From RI-43 sp033764725 (GTDB taxonomy: Bacteria > Pseudomonadota > Alphaproteobacteria > Caulobacterales > Aquidulcibacteraceae): 64,000 nucleotides of DNA. The position numbers were made by a program, and so were the translations under genes. Below, in pieces: positions 1-8,280 of the stretch. The stretch spans positions 1 through 64,000 of the forward strand of contig JANRIR010000072.1 in assembly GCA_033764725.1 (NCBI GenBank), written 5' to 3'. The notes under the pieces are model-generated. The model did not search any database. It had not been told where the DNA came from and was given only the letters and a program-made list of their open reading frames with translations. The stretch's first letter is position 1, and every line of letters starts with the position of its first letter.

Positions 1-103
1 GTCGCCTGCGGCGACACCTCCCCCGCGCGCGAGGGAGGAAAACATCAACAAGCATCGCGTGGTTTCCTCCCCCGTTTACGGGGGAGGTGTCGCCGCAGGC
101 GAC
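1..103. repeat. Long perfect palindrome, family A (copy 1, cut by window edge)
   Basis: A 24-nt arm at 1-24, beginning GTCGCCTGCGGCGAC, is repeated as its exact reverse complement at 80-103. The central part holds a smaller C-run/G-run hairpin. The same sequence recurs at 24995-25113 with 32-nt arms, so this copy probably continues left of the window. It lies just past the stop codon of the DUF2339-like gene. It carries no ORF of its own. A transcript would fold into a strong hairpin, so a terminator or RNA-stability role is plausible but not shown. Confidence 0.85.
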
Positions 104-116
104 GGAGGGGGTGGGC

Positions 117-914
117 CTACGCCGCCACCGCAACGCCGGGCTTGCGCGTGAGCGCCGCCCACGCCGCCGCCAGCACGCCGCTCAGGAACAGAAAAGCGCG
201 CAGGCCGGCGTCAGCGTCGTGCATGTCGAACAGCACGAGCTTGACCGCCAGCACCGCGGCGAGCGCTGCGCCGAAGCGGCGCAGGCTGACGCGCCCGCCC
301 AGCGCGCCGATGGCGTAGACGAGCGCCGCGCAGGCGATCCACAGCAGCGACAGCCCGCGCCAATGCGCCGGCGTGAGCGGATAATCCGAGACCATCTCCG
401 CGCCGCGCATCAGATAAAGCGCAAGCACGGTGGCGCCCGCGACGCCGTGCGCGGCGGCGCCGACGGCGCCTGCGCCGCGCAACGCCGCATCGTCATGACG
501 AAAGCCGATCTCATCGGCGCACAGGCAGCACAGGATGCACAAGCCCGACGCCGCCAGCAGCGTCGCCGTAATGGTTCCCGCCGATGCGTCCAGCGCGATC
601 ACGCCCCACAAGGGATGCAGCGCGAACGCAAACGCGACCAGCGATCCGTAAAGGCCCGCCCAGCCGAGATTGAGCGCGACGTCCTTGCGCGCCAGCGTCC
701 GCTCCATCCGGATCCGCAACGGCGCCGGCGGCGCGGCTGCGGCGGGCGTTTCAAGCACGAGCGGCGCAGCGCCGGGCGAACGGTCGATCAGGGCGGCGAG
801 GTCGACGATCATGCGCTCCGCATCGCTCAGCCGGCGCGCCAGCGCGCCCGTCTGCAGCGTTTGCCAGATCGCCCATACGGCGAGGGCGGCGACGAGAAGC
901 GGGGGCGCGTCCAT
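117..914 (-). CDS. Short DUF2339-like integral membrane protein
   Basis: The predicted protein has 265 aa and many hydrophobic segments. A leading helix is followed by a short coiled segment (residues about 25-45), a Pro/Ala linker, and then about six membrane helices from residue 80 onward. The C-terminal pattern, with a tryptophan-rich helix, a basic loop with paired arginines, a helix containing LAVKLVLFDM, then a final helix pair, resembles the end of DUF2339 (PF10101) proteins. Those are usually 800-1000 aa with many more helices, so this is a short form or the retained C-terminal part. No function is known for the family. The stop lies next to a family A palindrome. Confidence in the gene is good, and in the family moderate. 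Confidence 0.7.
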   Translation of the reverse strand: MDAPPLLVAALAVWAIWQTLQTGALARRLSDAERMIVDLAALIDRSPGAAPLVLETPAAAAPPAPLRIRMERTLARKDVALNLGWAGLYGSLVAFAFALHPLWGVIALDASAGTITATLLAASGLCILCCLCADEIGFRHDDAALRGAGAVGAAAHGVAGATVLALYLMRGAEMVSDYPLTPAHWRGLSLLWIACAALVYAIGALGGRVSLRRFGAALAAVLAVKLVLFDMHDADAGLRAFLFLSGVLAAAWAALTRKPGVAVAA

Positions 915-975
915 GCTGGCGCCTTCTTACGATCGCGCCGCGCAGCGTGCGACCGCCTGACGGGAGAATCTGCAC

Positions 976-2247
976 TCAGGCCGCGAGATCGGCATAGACG
1001 GCGGCGCGGGTCTCATCCCACAGCGGATAGGCGCGCGACGGCATGAAGTGCGTCATCAGCACCGCATAGAAGCCGTTGACCGGGTCGATCCACATGCTGG
1101 TGCCGGCAGCGCCGGCCCAGCCATAGGCGCCCGGCGGCTCGCGGCCGGGCTTGGCGCTCGCCGGCGTGATCACGCCCATGCCCGCGCCGAAGGCGTCGCC
1201 GCTCCACCAGGGCGGAAAGGCGCGCGTTTCCGGCGGCAACAGATTGCTCCGCGCAAGCGCGGCGGTTCGCGGGCGCAGCAGCCGCCATCGCCCGACCGCC
1301 CCGCCATTGAGCAGCATCGCGCAGAAGCGGGCGTAATCGCGCGCCGACGAGACAAGACCCGCCCCGCCGCTCGGCATCACCTGCGCATCGATCCAGGCGC
1401 TCGTCGCCGGCGCATCGATCTCGCGCGGCCCATCGGGCGTGATCAGATAATTGGCCGCCAGCCGGCTGCGTTTGGCGGCGGGGACGGAGAAGCCGGTATC
1501 GTCCATGCCGAGCGGCGCCAGCAGGCGGCGGCGCAGAAAGGTCTCGAACGGAAGTCCCCAAGCGGCCTGGATGACGGCGCCCAACACGTCGAGGCCGATC
1601 GAATATTCCCAGCGCGCGCCGGGATCGTCGATGAGCGGCAGCGGGGCGACGCACGCGGCGAACGTCTCGAGATCCGTGGGCGGCGCGCCGTCGCCCTCCT
1701 GCACATCCAGTTGTGCGCCGACCGGCATGACGCCCGCTGCGCGATAGACCGGCGCCAGCGGGCTGCCTTCGTTGATGTGGTAGGACAGGCCCGAAGTGTG
1801 CGTCATGAGATGGCGCAGGGTGATGGGCCGCGCGGCCGGGCGGGTCTGCAGCGGATCGTACGCGGTCGCCACCTGCATGCGCGCGAAAGCGGGAAGAAAA
1901 TCCGCGATCGGCTGGTCGAGCCGCTCCGGGCCCTCCTCGATCATCTCCAGCGCGGCGACGGCGGTGATCGGCTTGGTCATGGAATAGATGCGCCACAGCG
2001 TGTCAGGCCCGGCCGGCTCGGGCAGGCCGCGCGCCCGCACGCCGGCGTTCACCCATGTCGGCGGCGCGTCGCCCCGCCCAATGGCGAGACACGCGCCGGC
2101 GATCTTGCCCTCGGCGACGTAGCGGTCGAGCAGCGCCTGGCTCGCGGAAAAGCGGGGCGGCCAGCGCGGGCTGGCGCACCCTGCCAGCCAAGGCGCTGCG
2201 GCCGCCGCGGCCAGCGCGCCGCGGCGCGTCATCGTTGCTTGGCGCAT
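976..2247 (-). CDS. Serine hydrolase, class C beta-lactamase/EstB fold, lipoprotein
   Basis: The 423-aa protein has a twin-arginine-like start followed by a lipobox (LAGC), so it should be exported and lipid-anchored. The Ser-x-x-Lys motif SMTK places the nucleophile at Ser89 and Lys92. The tyrosine motif is Tyr215-Ser-Ile rather than the Tyr-x-Asn of true beta-lactamases, as in EstB-like esterases. A WAGAAG segment near residue 375 fits the third box. Likely activities are esterase or D-amino-peptide hydrolase. Antibiotic hydrolysis cannot be assumed. A GGGGG-rich Shine-Dalgarno precedes the ATG. It is divergent from a TonB receptor, and a perfect 15-bp palindrome lies 18 bp upstream of its start. 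Confidence 0.88.
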   Translation of the reverse strand: MRQATMTRRGALAAAAAAPWLAGCASPRWPPRFSASQALLDRYVAEGKIAGACLAIGRGDAPPTWVNAGVRARGLPEPAGPDTLWRIYSMTKPITAVAALEMIEEGPERLDQPIADFLPAFARMQVATAYDPLQTRPAARPITLRHLMTHTSGLSYHINEGSPLAPVYRAAGVMPVGAQLDVQEGDGAPPTDLETFAACVAPLPLIDDPGARWEYSIGLDVLGAVIQAAWGLPFETFLRRRLLAPLGMDDTGFSVPAAKRSRLAANYLITPDGPREIDAPATSAWIDAQVMPSGGAGLVSSARDYARFCAMLLNGGAVGRWRLLRPRTAALARSNLLPPETRAFPPWWSGDAFGAGMGVITPASAKPGREPPGAYGWAGAAGTSMWIDPVNGFYAVLMTHFMPSRAYPLWDETRAAVYADLAA

Positions 2248-2264
2248 CGTCCCCCTGACCCAAA

Positions 2265-2279
2265 TGTTATACTATAACA
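2265..2279. promoter_or_regulatory. Perfect 15-bp palindrome, candidate operator
   Basis: TGTTATACTATAACA is a perfect odd palindrome in the AT-rich 194-bp region between the divergent hydrolase and TonB receptor genes. Its AT content stands out in this GC-rich DNA. It sits 18 bp upstream of the hydrolase start, where a repressor would block RNA polymerase, and its TATAAC/TATACT halves could double as -10 elements. The shape suits a dimeric TetR- or GntR-type regulator. No regulator gene is adjacent. Confidence 0.5.
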
Positions 2280-2441
2280 ACGCTATTATCCCACATCTTG
2301 ACGCAGAGCCGCCGCTTTACCGCCCAATCCTGTGGCGCCGCTGCGTCGGGGCGCCGTTCATCGTCACTAAACGCGACGGGCGCGACTTGACCACCCCCAC
2401 CAAATCATCATGCCTGCGACAGTTCCACGAAGGGGATTTGA

Positions 2442-4664
2442 ATGCGGAAGATGACCAAGCGGGCGGCGTGGTTCGCGGCCTGCTCGACCTTGGCGATCGG
2501 GCTTGGCGCGCCGGCGATGGCGCAGGATGGCGGCGACGAGGAGATCATCGTCACCGCGACCCGCCGGGCGGCGGACGTGCAAGACGTGCCCTACAACATC
2601 TCCGCCGTCGGCGCCGCCGAGATCGAGCGCCTCGGCCTCGAGGACGTCGCCTCGCTGGCGCGCGTCGTGCCGGGCCTTGCGGTGATCGACGCCGGCCCAC
2701 GCAATATCGGCTCGACCATCCTGCGCGGCATTTCCGTCGATCCGCTGCGCACGCCCGACACCAACGACAACGGCACGGTCGCCACCTACATCAATGAAAC
2801 CCCGATCCTCATTCAGCCGCGTCTGATCGACGTGCAGCGCGTCGAGGTGCTGCGCGGCCCGCAAGGCACGCTCTACGGCTCGGGCTCGCTCGGCGGGGCG
2901 ATCCGCTACATCGTCAACGATCCCGTCATGAACACGTTCAGCGGCGATGCGTCGGCCGGATTCTATCAGATTTCCGAAGCCGACAATCTTTCCTACGAAA
3001 CGCAAGGGCATTTGAACATTCCGCTGGTGGATGATCATCTCGCCGCGCGCATCGCGCTCGCTTATGTGGACGATTCCGGCTTCACCGATTACCCGCTGAT
3101 CCGCACCGGGGCGCAATCGGATGTCGATGAAGAGCAGCGCGTCACCGGGCGCGCCTCGCTGACCTGGGCGCCGGACGATCTCTTCAAGGCGACGCTGTCC
3201 TACTATCTTGAGGAATCCGATTCTGGCGGCCGCACCGGGGCCAACCCGTTCCTCGCCGGCGATTACGCGCTCGCGCTGCGCTTCGAAGAGCCCTTGGAGC
3301 GGCGCGACAACATCACCGCCCTGGAGATGACGCTCGACATCGGCTTCGCCGACATCGTGTCGTCGACCTCGAAGGTGAGCCAGACGCTGTCGGGCCAGCG
3401 CGACCAGACCGATCTGCTGATCGGGTTCGGCTATGGTTACGAACTTTATCCCGACTTCCGCTCGTTCACGCGCGAGGACGAGGATTTCGAAGCCTTCGTG
3501 CAGGAATTGCGCATCGTCTCCGATCTCGACGGCCCGGTGAATTACGTCGCCGGCGTCTATTATACGGACGAGGATCTGTACGGGACGTCGAAGGAATTCG
3601 TGCCCGGCTATCCGCAGTTCATCAGCGTGCTGCGCCCGGACAATCTGGAATATTTCTCTACCGACGACACGCAAAACGAGGAAGTCGCGATCTTCGGCGA
3701 GCTGACCTATTACCTGACCGACGCTTGGCAGGTCACGGGCGGCGCGCGCTGGTTCAACCTCACGCAGGACACCGAGAGCTGCATCGCGTTTCCGTTGTTC
3801 GACGATCCCAACACCACGGACATCAGCTTCGGCTGCCGGTCGGGCACGACCGACATCAACGACACCATCTTCAAGTTCAACACGTCCTACGCGTTTGACG
3901 CCGACAAGATGGCGTATTTCACCTTCAGCCAGGGCTTCCGTCGCGGCGGAGCGAACAATGTGCCCGTCGGCGGCCAGGTGAACATCCTGCCGGACGAATT
4001 GGCGTTCGAACCCGACACGGTCGACAATTACGAAATCGGCCTGCGCTCGGAATGGTTCGACGGGCGCCTGCTGGCCAATGTGGCGGTCTACAATATCGAC
4101 TGGAGCGACATTCAGGTCGCGGCGCGCACCGCCACGGGCTCGATCCCGATCACCGCGAACGCCGGCACGGCGCGCTCGCAGGGCGTAGAGCTGGAGACGC
4201 GCTTCCATGCGACGGATCGGCTGACGCTGGGCGGGTCCTACGCGTATGTGAAAGCCGAGCTGACGGAGGATTTCACCAGCTCCGGCGACGTCTATCGCGA
4301 CGGCACGCGCCTGCCGGGCACGCCCGAGCATCAGCTGATCGTGGCGGCCGATTATCTCGTGCCGACCGAGACGCTTCTCGGCGACGTGAACTTCCACGCC
4401 GACGTGTCCTACCGGTCCGACATCACGACCTACGCCGACGTCACCAATCCGGATTTCACCACGCTCGACGGCTACACCGTGATCAACACGGCGGTGAGCT
4501 TCGAACGCGAAGACGGTTGGCGCGGGCGCCTCTATGTGAACAATCTGGCCGACGAATACGCCTATATCGGCCAGCGGGGACCGGAGGCCTATGGCCAGCA
4601 GGGACGCTTCTACCTCATCAACCGTCCACGCACGATCGGCGTCTCCATCGGCAAAAGCTTTTGA
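2442..4664 (+). CDS. TonB-dependent outer membrane receptor
   Basis: The protein has 740 aa, a signal peptide ending near AMAQD (residue about 27), a TonB-box-like segment EEIIVTAT and a plug domain with the usual VEVLRGPQGTLYGSGS motif. A 22-strand barrel follows, ending in a terminal phenylalanine. It should import an unknown ligand across the outer membrane using TonB-ExbBD energy. Its length matches the sphingomonad/caulobacter FecA-like class. An AAGGGGA Shine-Dalgarno supports the ATG at 2442; an in-frame ATG at 2451 is an alternative. The following sulfotransferase reading frame starts inside its 3' end. Confidence 0.92.
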   Translation: MRKMTKRAAWFAACSTLAIGLGAPAMAQDGGDEEIIVTATRRAADVQDVPYNISAVGAAEIERLGLEDVASLARVVPGLAVIDAGPRNIGSTILRGISVDPLRTPDTNDNGTVATYINETPILIQPRLIDVQRVEVLRGPQGTLYGSGSLGGAIRYIVNDPVMNTFSGDASAGFYQISEADNLSYETQGHLNIPLVDDHLAARIALAYVDDSGFTDYPLIRTGAQSDVDEEQRVTGRASLTWAPDDLFKATLSYYLEESDSGGRTGANPFLAGDYALALRFEEPLERRDNITALEMTLDIGFADIVSSTSKVSQTLSGQRDQTDLLIGFGYGYELYPDFRSFTREDEDFEAFVQELRIVSDLDGPVNYVAGVYYTDEDLYGTSKEFVPGYPQFISVLRPDNLEYFSTDDTQNEEVAIFGELTYYLTDAWQVTGGARWFNLTQDTESCIAFPLFDDPNTTDISFGCRSGTTDINDTIFKFNTSYAFDADKMAYFTFSQGFRRGGANNVPVGGQVNILPDELAFEPDTVDNYEIGLRSEWFDGRLLANVAVYNIDWSDIQVAARTATGSIPITANAGTARSQGVELETRFHATDRLTLGGSYAYVKAELTEDFTSSGDVYRDGTRLPGTPEHQLIVAADYLVPTETLLGDVNFHADVSYRSDITTYADVTNPDFTTLDGYTVINTAVSFEREDGWRGRLYVNNLADEYAYIGQRGPEAYGQQGRFYLINRPRTIGVSIGKSF

Positions 4665-6264
4665 AGCCGATCGGCTGATCGCGGCCGCCCGGGCGCTGCG
4701 CGCGCAGGGGCGGCCGCGCGAGGCGCTCGCCGCCGCCGATCAGGCCTCGGCGCTTGCGCCGCAGCGTCCCGACATCTGGTTCGTGCTCGCCACGATCCGC
4801 CTCGATGCGCACGCGTTCGAGGGTGCAGCGGAGGCGTTCGCGCGCGCCGCATCGCTCACGCCCGACGGATCCGCCGCGCAGCGCAAGCTCACGATCGAGC
4901 GGATGCGCGCCTTGGCGCTTGGCGGCGGCTGGGCTGAGGCCGTCGCCTGCGGCGATGCGCTGATCGCGGCGGGCGATCTCGATGGGCCCACGCATGACGC
5001 GCTCGCCGCGATGTTCGCGCAGACCATGCTGTTCGAGCGCGCTTTGCACCATGCCGAGGCCGCGGCCGCCGCGCTGCCGAACGATCCCGGCGCGTACTAC
5101 AATCTCGGCACCTGCGCGCGTTTTCTTGGCCGCACCATCGAGGCGCGCGCGGCATTCGAGCGCGCCATCGCGCTCGATCCGGGGCATGATCGCGCCCACG
5201 CCGCGCTGAGCGCCGTCGTCAAGGCGCGCGACGACGACAATCGCGTCGATCGGCTGGCGGCCGCGCAGGCGCGCACCCGGCCGGATTCGGTGAGCGCGGC
5301 GCGCCTCGCTTATGCGCAATTCAAGGAGCTGGACGATCTCGGACGGCGCGCCGAGGCATGGGCGGCGCTCGAACAGGGCGCTGCGATCATGCGTCGCCTC
5401 GCACGCTACGACGCCGCCGCGATGCGCGCCCAGGTCGATGCGCTGAAGACGCATTTTTCCGCCATCCCTGAGGCTTCGCCGCGCGCGGGCGGTCCGCGGC
5501 CGATCTTCGTCGTCGGCCTGCCGCGCTCCGGAACCACGCTGGTGGAGCGCATCCTCGGCGCCCATGGCGATGTTTTCGCGATGGGAGAAATGCCGCATTT
5601 CGGGCTTGCGGTGAAACGCGCCGCGCGCACGCCAGGCCGCGCGCTGTTCGACGTCGAAACGATCGCCGCCGCCGCACGCGCCGATTGGGAGGCTGTCGCC
5701 GCCTTCTATTGGCGCGAGACGCGCTATCTGGCGGGCGACGCGCGCATCGTCACTGACAAGCTGCCGCATAACGCCGATTATTGCGGGCTGATGGCGCGCG
5801 CGTTTCCGCAATGCGGGATCGTGGAGGTGCGGCGCGCGCCGATGGACGGTCTGTTCGGCGCGTACAAACTGCAATTCGGCGATCTTTATCGCTGGTCGTA
5901 CGCGTTCGACGATCTCGCTGCGCATTATGCGCTGCACGAAGACATGATGGCGCATTGGCGCGCAGTGTTGGGCGCGCGCCTGGTCACCGTGACGCTGGAG
6001 GATCTGATCGACGATCCCGATCGCGAAGTGCGCGCGCTTCTCGCCGCGCTCGATCTGCCGTTCGATCCGGCCTGCCTTGCGCCGCATGCGTCGGCGCAGG
6101 GCGTTTCGACCGCCAGCGCCGCGCAAGTGCGCCAACCCATCAACCGCCAAGGCGTCAGCGCCTGGCGCGCTTACGCCGCACAGCTCGAGCCGCTGCGCGC
6201 CGCCTTGGAGCGGGACGGTTTCGTCGATGCGAGCGGCGATCCGCTCAAGGGGAGTGAAGGATGA
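4591..6264 (+). CDS. TPR-domain sulfotransferase
   Basis: The 557-aa protein has TPR-type helical repeats over residues about 24-210 and a sulfotransferase domain from about 300. The PAPS 5'-phosphosulfate-binding loop PRSGTT starts at Pro311, followed by LVERIL. The later VRRAPMDGLFGAYK segment fits the 3'-phosphate-binding region. It should transfer sulfate from PAPS to an unknown acceptor in the cytoplasm. The only ATG before the TPR region, at 4591, overlaps the receptor gene by 74 bp; no better start is visible, and a non-ATG start near 4660-4680 cannot be excluded. The downstream amidohydrolase overlaps by ATGA. TPR-sulfotransferases often lie next to TonB receptors in alphaproteobacteria. 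Confidence 0.87.
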   Translation: MASRDASTSSTVHARSASPSAKAFEADRLIAAARALRAQGRPREALAAADQASALAPQRPDIWFVLATIRLDAHAFEGAAEAFARAASLTPDGSAAQRKLTIERMRALALGGGWAEAVACGDALIAAGDLDGPTHDALAAMFAQTMLFERALHHAEAAAAALPNDPGAYYNLGTCARFLGRTIEARAAFERAIALDPGHDRAHAALSAVVKARDDDNRVDRLAAAQARTRPDSVSAARLAYAQFKELDDLGRRAEAWAALEQGAAIMRRLARYDAAAMRAQVDALKTHFSAIPEASPRAGGPRPIFVVGLPRSGTTLVERILGAHGDVFAMGEMPHFGLAVKRAARTPGRALFDVETIAAAARADWEAVAAFYWRETRYLAGDARIVTDKLPHNADYCGLMARAFPQCGIVEVRRAPMDGLFGAYKLQFGDLYRWSYAFDDLAAHYALHEDMMAHWRAVLGARLVTVTLEDLIDDPDREVRALLAALDLPFDPACLAPHASAQGVSTASAAQVRQPINRQGVSAWRAYAAQLEPLRAALERDGFVDASGDPLKGSEG

Positions 6265-7547
6265 AAATTGTACGGCGCGCCGTCATCGCGGCGGCATTGT
6301 TGGCGGCGACGCCGACGTTTGCGCAAGACGCAACGACCGTGGCGGTGCGGGCGGGGCGTCTGGTCGATCCGGTCGCGGGGCGGGTGTTGACGGATCAGAC
6401 GATCCTGATCGCCGGCGAGCGCGTCGCCTGGGTCGGCCCGACCGCGCAGGCGCACATTCCCGCCGGCGCACGCACCATCGATTTGTCGAACGCCACGGTG
6501 CTGCCCGGGCTGATCGACGCGCATGTGCATTTGACGTCGGAAGCCGATGTGCACGGCCTGCGCCGGCTCACGCGGCCGACGGTGCGCGCGGCGATCGACG
6601 GCGTCGGCAATGCGCGCGACACGCTGATGGCGGGCTTCACCACGGTGCGCAATCTCGGCGCGCCGGGCTTCGCCGATGTGGCGCTGCGCAACGCGATCAA
6701 TGAGGGCGGCGTTCTCGGCCCGCGCATGCTGGTGTCCGGCCCCACCGTGTCGATGACCGGCGGCCATGGCGATGAAAACTCGCTGCCTCAGGAATATGGG
6801 GCGAGCGGCGACGGCGTCGCGGACGGGCCGTGGGGCTTGCGCCAGCGCGTGCGCACCAATATTCGCTTCGGCGCCGACGTCATCAAATTCACCGGCACGG
6901 GCGGGGTGCTCTCCGCCGGCACCAGCGTCGGCGCGCAGCAATTCACTGACGAGGAAATGCGCGCGATCATCGACGAGGCGCATCTCGCCGGCAGACGGGT
7001 TGCGGTGCACGCGCATGGCGCGGCCGGGATCAAGGCGGCCGTGCGCGCGGGCGTGGATTCTGTCGAGCATGCGAGCCTGATCGACGACGAAGGCATCCAG
7101 CTCGCGCGCCGCAACAATGCGACGCTCGTGATGGATATTTACGTGTCGGATTATATTTTGGCGGAGGGCGAAAGCGTCGGCATGCTGGAGGAATCGCTGG
7201 CGAAAGAGCGCCAGGTCGGCGCAGCGCAGCGCGAGAGCTTTCGCCGCGCCCACGCCGCAGGCGTGCGCATTGTCTATGGCACCGATGCAGGCGTCTATCC
7301 GCACGGCCTCAATGGTCGCCAGTTCGCGTACATGGTCCGCTATGGCATGACGCCGATGCAGGCGATCCGCTCCGCCACCAGCGATGCGGCCGATCTCCTG
7401 GGCTGGGGCGACCGCGTGGGCCGCATCGCACCGGGCTACTTCGCCGATCTCGTCGCCGTGCCCGGCGATCCCTTGAGGGATATCGCCGTGCTCGAAACGA
7501 TCCCGTTCGTGATGAAGGGCGGCGCCGTCGTGAAGGACGAGCGGTGA
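6261..7547 (+). CDS. Exported amidohydrolase, imidazolonepropionase-like
   Basis: The 428-aa protein has a cleavable signal peptide (residues 1-21, ending TFAQD). The metal-binding HVH motif is at His88 and His90, a candidate carbamylated lysine is Lys209 (VIKFTGTGG), and VHAHG and YGTDAG supply the later ligands. This is the metal-dependent hydrolase A group often annotated as Xaa-Pro dipeptidase or imidazolonepropionase-related. Probable substrates are blocked dipeptides or cyclic amides in the periplasm. The ATG overlaps the sulfotransferase stop (ATGA), so the three genes from 2442 look like one operon. A palindromic repeat follows directly. Confidence 0.9.
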   Translation: MKIVRRAVIAAALLAATPTFAQDATTVAVRAGRLVDPVAGRVLTDQTILIAGERVAWVGPTAQAHIPAGARTIDLSNATVLPGLIDAHVHLTSEADVHGLRRLTRPTVRAAIDGVGNARDTLMAGFTTVRNLGAPGFADVALRNAINEGGVLGPRMLVSGPTVSMTGGHGDENSLPQEYGASGDGVADGPWGLRQRVRTNIRFGADVIKFTGTGGVLSAGTSVGAQQFTDEEMRAIIDEAHLAGRRVAVHAHGAAGIKAAVRAGVDSVEHASLIDDEGIQLARRNNATLVMDIYVSDYILAEGESVGMLEESLAKERQVGAAQRESFRRAHAAGVRIVYGTDAGVYPHGLNGRQFAYMVRYGMTPMQAIRSATSDAADLLGWGDRVGRIAPGYFADLVAVPGDPLRDIAVLETIPFVMKGGAVVKDER

Positions 7548-7552
7548 CAGGC

Positions 7553-7694
7553 CTCCTTCTCCCCTTGTGGGAGAAGGTGGATTGTCGCCAAGCGACAAGA
7601 CGGATGTGGGGTGCGAGCGCCGATGCTTGCAATGTTTCCCAAGCACCCCTCATCCGGCGCTTCGCGCCACCTTCTCCCACAGGGGGAGAAGGAG
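7553..7694. repeat. Nested palindrome, family B (copy 1)
   Basis: Outer arms at 7553-7580 and 7667-7694 pair over 28 nt with few mismatches; each arm is itself a CTTCTCCC/GGGAGAAG hairpin. Inside are smaller hairpins, including a TGTCGCCAAGCGACA stem and an element ending ACCCCTCATCCG. The same architecture is at 53154-53295. It fills the convergent junction between the amidohydrolase and gloA. Confidence 0.85.
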
Positions 7695-7698
7695 ACCG

Positions 7699-8142
7699 TC
7701 ACCAAACGCCGACGTTCGGCGCGCTCGCCCAAGGCTCTTGCGGGGGGAGACTTGCGCCTTTTTGCAACAATTCGATCGAGATGCCGTCCGGCGAGCGCAC
7801 GAAGGCCATGCGGCCGTCGCGCGGCGGGCGGTTGATGACGACGCCGCCCTCGGCGAGTTTTGCGCAGGCTGCGTAGATGTCGTCCACGGCGTAGGCGAGG
7901 TGGCCGAAATTGCGCCCGCCCTGATAGTCCTCAGGGTCCCAATTGTAGGTCAGCTCCACCATCGGCGCGCTCGCCTCGCGGGCGCGCGCCGCATCGCCGG
8001 GCGCGGCGAGAAACACCAGCGTGAAGCGGCCGGCTTCGTTGTCGACCCTGCGCATCTCCTGCAGCCCGAGCAGATCGCAATAGAAGCGCAGCGCGGCGTC
8101 GAGATCGCGCACGCGCACCATGGTGTGGAGATAGGTCAACAT
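7699..8142 (-). CDS. gloA: Glyoxalase I (lactoylglutathione lyase), VOC family
   Basis: The protein has 147 aa in the two-module VOC fold. Metal ligands expected for glyoxalase I are visible: His near the N-terminus (YLHTMVRV), Glu in VELTYNWD, His in FGHLAYAVDD and Glu in GISIELLQ. The VELTYNW segment is characteristic of glyoxalase I rather than of other VOC enzymes. It isomerises the methylglyoxal-glutathione hemithioacetal to lactoylglutathione in the cytoplasm, which fits the glutathione reductase gene at 43 kb. The ATG at 8142 was chosen because the fold begins immediately after it; the open frame upstream is arginine-rich noise. Confidence 0.85.
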   Translation of the reverse strand: MLTYLHTMVRVRDLDAALRFYCDLLGLQEMRRVDNEAGRFTLVFLAAPGDAARAREASAPMVELTYNWDPEDYQGGRNFGHLAYAVDDIYAACAKLAEGGVVINRPPRDGRMAFVRSPDGISIELLQKGASLPPQEPWASAPNVGVW

Positions 8143-8280
8143 CAGGCCCTCGCAGGCCCCCTTTATGGCGCGCGCGGGGGCGCCGCGGAAGCCCGCACGC
8201 GTCACGCGCCATGCGACGGATCGACGGCCGGATGCGACGAAAGGCGCGCGCGGCGGCGCCGAATTCGCTAGGCTGCGCCC

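Noticed and set aside
2367..4397. 676-codon open frame on the minus strand opposite the first TonB receptor
   Set aside because: It is antisense to an obvious receptor, rich in Arg, Ala and Gly from GC-skewed codons, and has no recognisable domain. Similar long antisense frames oppose the receptor at 33.7-36.8 kb (1056 codons), mutB (845 codons) and purL (790 codons).
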